From Rhododendron vialii (taxonomy: Eukaryota; Streptophyta; Magnoliopsida; Ericales; Ericaceae), in assembly GCF_030253575.1 (NCBI RefSeq), contig NC_080559.1:34157501-34221500 (forward strand): 64,000 nt of DNA. Reading direction: 5' to 3'. A model generated the notes under the pieces. The model had not been told where the DNA came from, did no database searches, and saw only the letters and a program-made list of their open reading frames with translations. A program made the position numbers and the translations under genes. How positions within the stretch are numbered: position 1 is the first letter of the stretch; each line of letters opens with the position of its first letter. Positions 62,080-64,000 of the stretch are shown in pieces.

Positions 62080-62252
62080 ACTTAGGGGCCGGTTTGCACA
62101 TTCCTAAGATTTTAGGTTCGATTTTCCTTACTAGCAATTCTTGAGGTCACCTTACTCCCACTCATAAGCTTGTGAAACGACTATGGAGAATAGTCCGAGC
62201 TAAGTGCGCGCAAGTTGGCCCGGGATACCTTGCATTACCCAAAAAAAAAAAA
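62080..62252 (+). mobile_element. SINE-like element, family A, copy 4 with poly(A)
   Basis: Plus orientation: TTTTAGGTTCGATTTTCC (B-box-like), TTGAGGTCACCTTACTCCCA, GCGCGCAAGTTGGCCCGGGA, CTTGCATTACCC and then 13 A. This is the best preserved 3' end of the family. Its CGCGCAA-TTGGCCCGG word is shared with the SINE family at 40157 and 44273, so the two families have related tails. Confidence 0.7.
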
Positions 62253-62571
62253 AACTCATATTGAAAGGTTTAGCAACTAGAATTTCACCAAATTAATAGA
62301 CATGAATTAATGGCAGCTTCTTTTCCAGAAATTGAGTGTGGTGTTGAATTGTGATGTGGGTTTCATGCTTTTAAAAAACTTGTGTTGAATTTGGTGCAAG
62401 TTGTGTCAAATGAGAGAGTTTGTGTGACTCGATTGTGATATGATTTAGAATTATGACGTGGGCTTCATACATTTTACTAATTTTCTGTTAAATTTGCAAA
62501 AAATTGATGCAAATAATGCCGAAAATTTATCCAAGACTTACATGTTGGTATAGGTATTGACTACTCCCTCT

Positions 62572-62813
62572 GTCCCAATTTAAATGTTCTCCATGAGAGA
62601 TCGTGTAACTTTGGCCTAAAAAATAATGTACTTTCGAAATTAATTTTTAATTTTTTTTTTTGCACCATTCAATTCAATGGATCACAATAAGTACTTTCCA
62701 ACGGTGCAAAAAAAGTTCGGAAAATATTACAAAAAATATGATTTTTTTTGAGATCAAAGTTACACAATTTTTCATAGGAAGCATTTAAATTGAGACGGAG
62801 CCCGGAGGGTGTA
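62572..62813. mobile_element. Stowaway MITE
   Basis: TA-bounded, with left end CTCCCTCTGTCCCAATTTAA and a right end that is its near-complement (TTAAATTGAGACGGAGCCCGGAGGG without TA shown in parts: AAATTGAGACGGAG, GGAGGGTG). Typical Stowaway terminus and TA duplication. Confidence 0.8.
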
Positions 62814-64000
62814 CTGACTTTCGCACCCCACCCCACTTTCCTTACATTTTTTCGCCTTCAATAAGTGAGTTCAGAAAATACGCTTATATTTGAATTTTTT
62901 TAATTTTACTTCGGTTTGCACAAATTACAAAACTATCTAGAGCGGCATATTTTTCACCAAATAATAACACTGAAAAGAAGATCAAAACTGATTCCCAAAA
63001 TATATGTTCATTTGACTGAGATAGGTTGCTTGAAATATTTTTCTTTTTTTTTTTGTTTTTTGTTTCCATAAAAGTGCTGAATTTTCGTTTATTAATTGCC
63101 AAATTCTGAGGACTGATCAATCAAAGTGGTGAAAACAGAGATATGTTGCAGGGAAGATTCCCCACCCAGCTTTCCTCTTTTTCCTCAATAATTGATTGTT
63201 CCTCTGGTTTGCACGCCCTTTCGTTTTTTTGTTATTGAGTGATCATCACTGTGTGTGATCATCTTCTCCATTTCTGTGGAAAAAGGTTAAACTTTGTCAC
63301 CATGTGGAAACTAGCTAGCTAGTACTACTCTTTCTCTCTCCCTCCCTCAGAAAACCACATACTGTACATTTCTTCTCTCTTTCATTTTTTTAATCTGAGC
63401 TGTTCAGACTAACTCACGAGCACCTCGATTATCATGGATTTCAAAATTGTCGAATAAACAAACCCGCAGTGGCCTAGAGATTTGCTGATGCCTAGGAGTT
63501 TAGAGGGCGAGCTCCTTACTTTTTTCAAAATCTCCTAGGCCAAACCTTTGGGGTTAAACTATGGACCCTTTAAATACATACACACAAACCAAAACTCCCA
63601 ACGTGGGAGCTAACCCCACAGACACAGGCCCAAGAGCCTCACCCATCCTTCAAGTGGAATTATCCTCATGCCCCTCATCAGAAAGAAAAAGGAAAAGGAT
63701 AAGGAAAGGATTTATCTCGGTACGGGTGCCGATATAGATGTGATGCTTTTTCTTTTAGCTATGATGCCTCGTCTCCCTTTATTCTCCTTGTATATTGGTT
63801 GAGATTAATAAAATTATCTCTGCGGTTCAAAAGAAAGAAAAAGAAAAAAGAAAAACTCAAGCCAACACAATGAGTAATTCAAACCTAATTTTTCATTTTT
63901 GGTGGTTGAATTGATATATTAGGGAACTCAAAGCTGGCTGTCAATGCCGGCCTTTTCTAATTAACCTGTTTAACTGGTGATCTACACCATAATTCAAACC

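Larger units (their letters stand above)
61640..64000. other. Gene-free right flank
   Basis: No further gene seen. It contains a SINE copy (62080-62252), a Stowaway MITE (62574-62811) and a retroelement-tail-like segment with GATTAATAAAATTATCTCTG and A-rich sequence (about 63700-63850). The rest is AT-rich and unassigned. Confidence 0.55.

Noticed and set aside
1..64000. CRISPR arrays, operons, phage or bacterial defence genes
   Set aside because: The DNA is eukaryotic, with spliced genes; direct repeats are microsatellites, LTRs or local duplications without regular spacers.

Overview
This is plant nuclear DNA, from a eudicot. It is AT-rich, with long gene-poor stretches, spliced genes with plant-type GT/AG introns, long CT/GA and TA microsatellites, and many small transposable elements. 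The density of CT/GA tracts and the short-element mix suggest a woody dicot, but I cannot name the genus. I see no bacterial, viral or CRISPR-like content.

Five protein-coding genes were rebuilt exon by exon; in each the exon lengths add up to a closed reading frame. (1) Minus strand, 1790-3111: an Aux/IAA auxin repressor of the IAA29 type, 4 exons, 238 aa. (2) Plus strand, 19543-20662: an R2R3-MYB of the MYB82/GL1 type, 3 exons, 229 aa. (3) Minus strand, 21718-31185: a GYP7/TBC1D15-type Rab GTPase-activating protein, 15 exons, 658 aa, convergent with the MYB gene. (4) Minus strand, 41147-44802: a receptor-like cytoplasmic kinase of subfamily VII, 6 exons, 433 aa. (5) Plus strand, 52246-58743: a CUE-domain ubiquitin-binding protein, 5 exons, 290 aa.

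Two microRNA genes, both plus strand, were found by mature sequence and fold: MIR171 (about 37944-38038) and MIR396 (about 61435-61590). The MIR396 loop is largely a CT microsatellite.

The rest is mainly repeats. The best defined are a 1943-bp solo LTR with its 5-bp target duplication (3687-5629); a complete 353-bp TRIM retroelement (34940-35292); two adjacent Mutator-like foldback elements with 9- and 10-bp target duplications (9537-9933, 9960-10349); a CACTA-type MITE (34131-34370); SINEs with poly(A) and 12- to 15-bp target duplications (40157-40372, 44273-44414); an 8-bp-duplication MITE (50144-50282); and several Stowaway-like MITEs. A 37-G homopolymer lies at 11585-11621.

The genes do not form a pathway. 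Several act in developmental control (auxin response, MYB/bHLH regulation, miR171-GRAS, miR396-GRF), but their linkage is probably incidental. A shared trait is a CT/GA tract at or near the 5' end of all seven genes. I found no convincing new molecular system; the most interesting items are the two microRNA loci, the microsatellite-bearing MIR396 loop, the intact small transposons and the tandem duplications inside introns.
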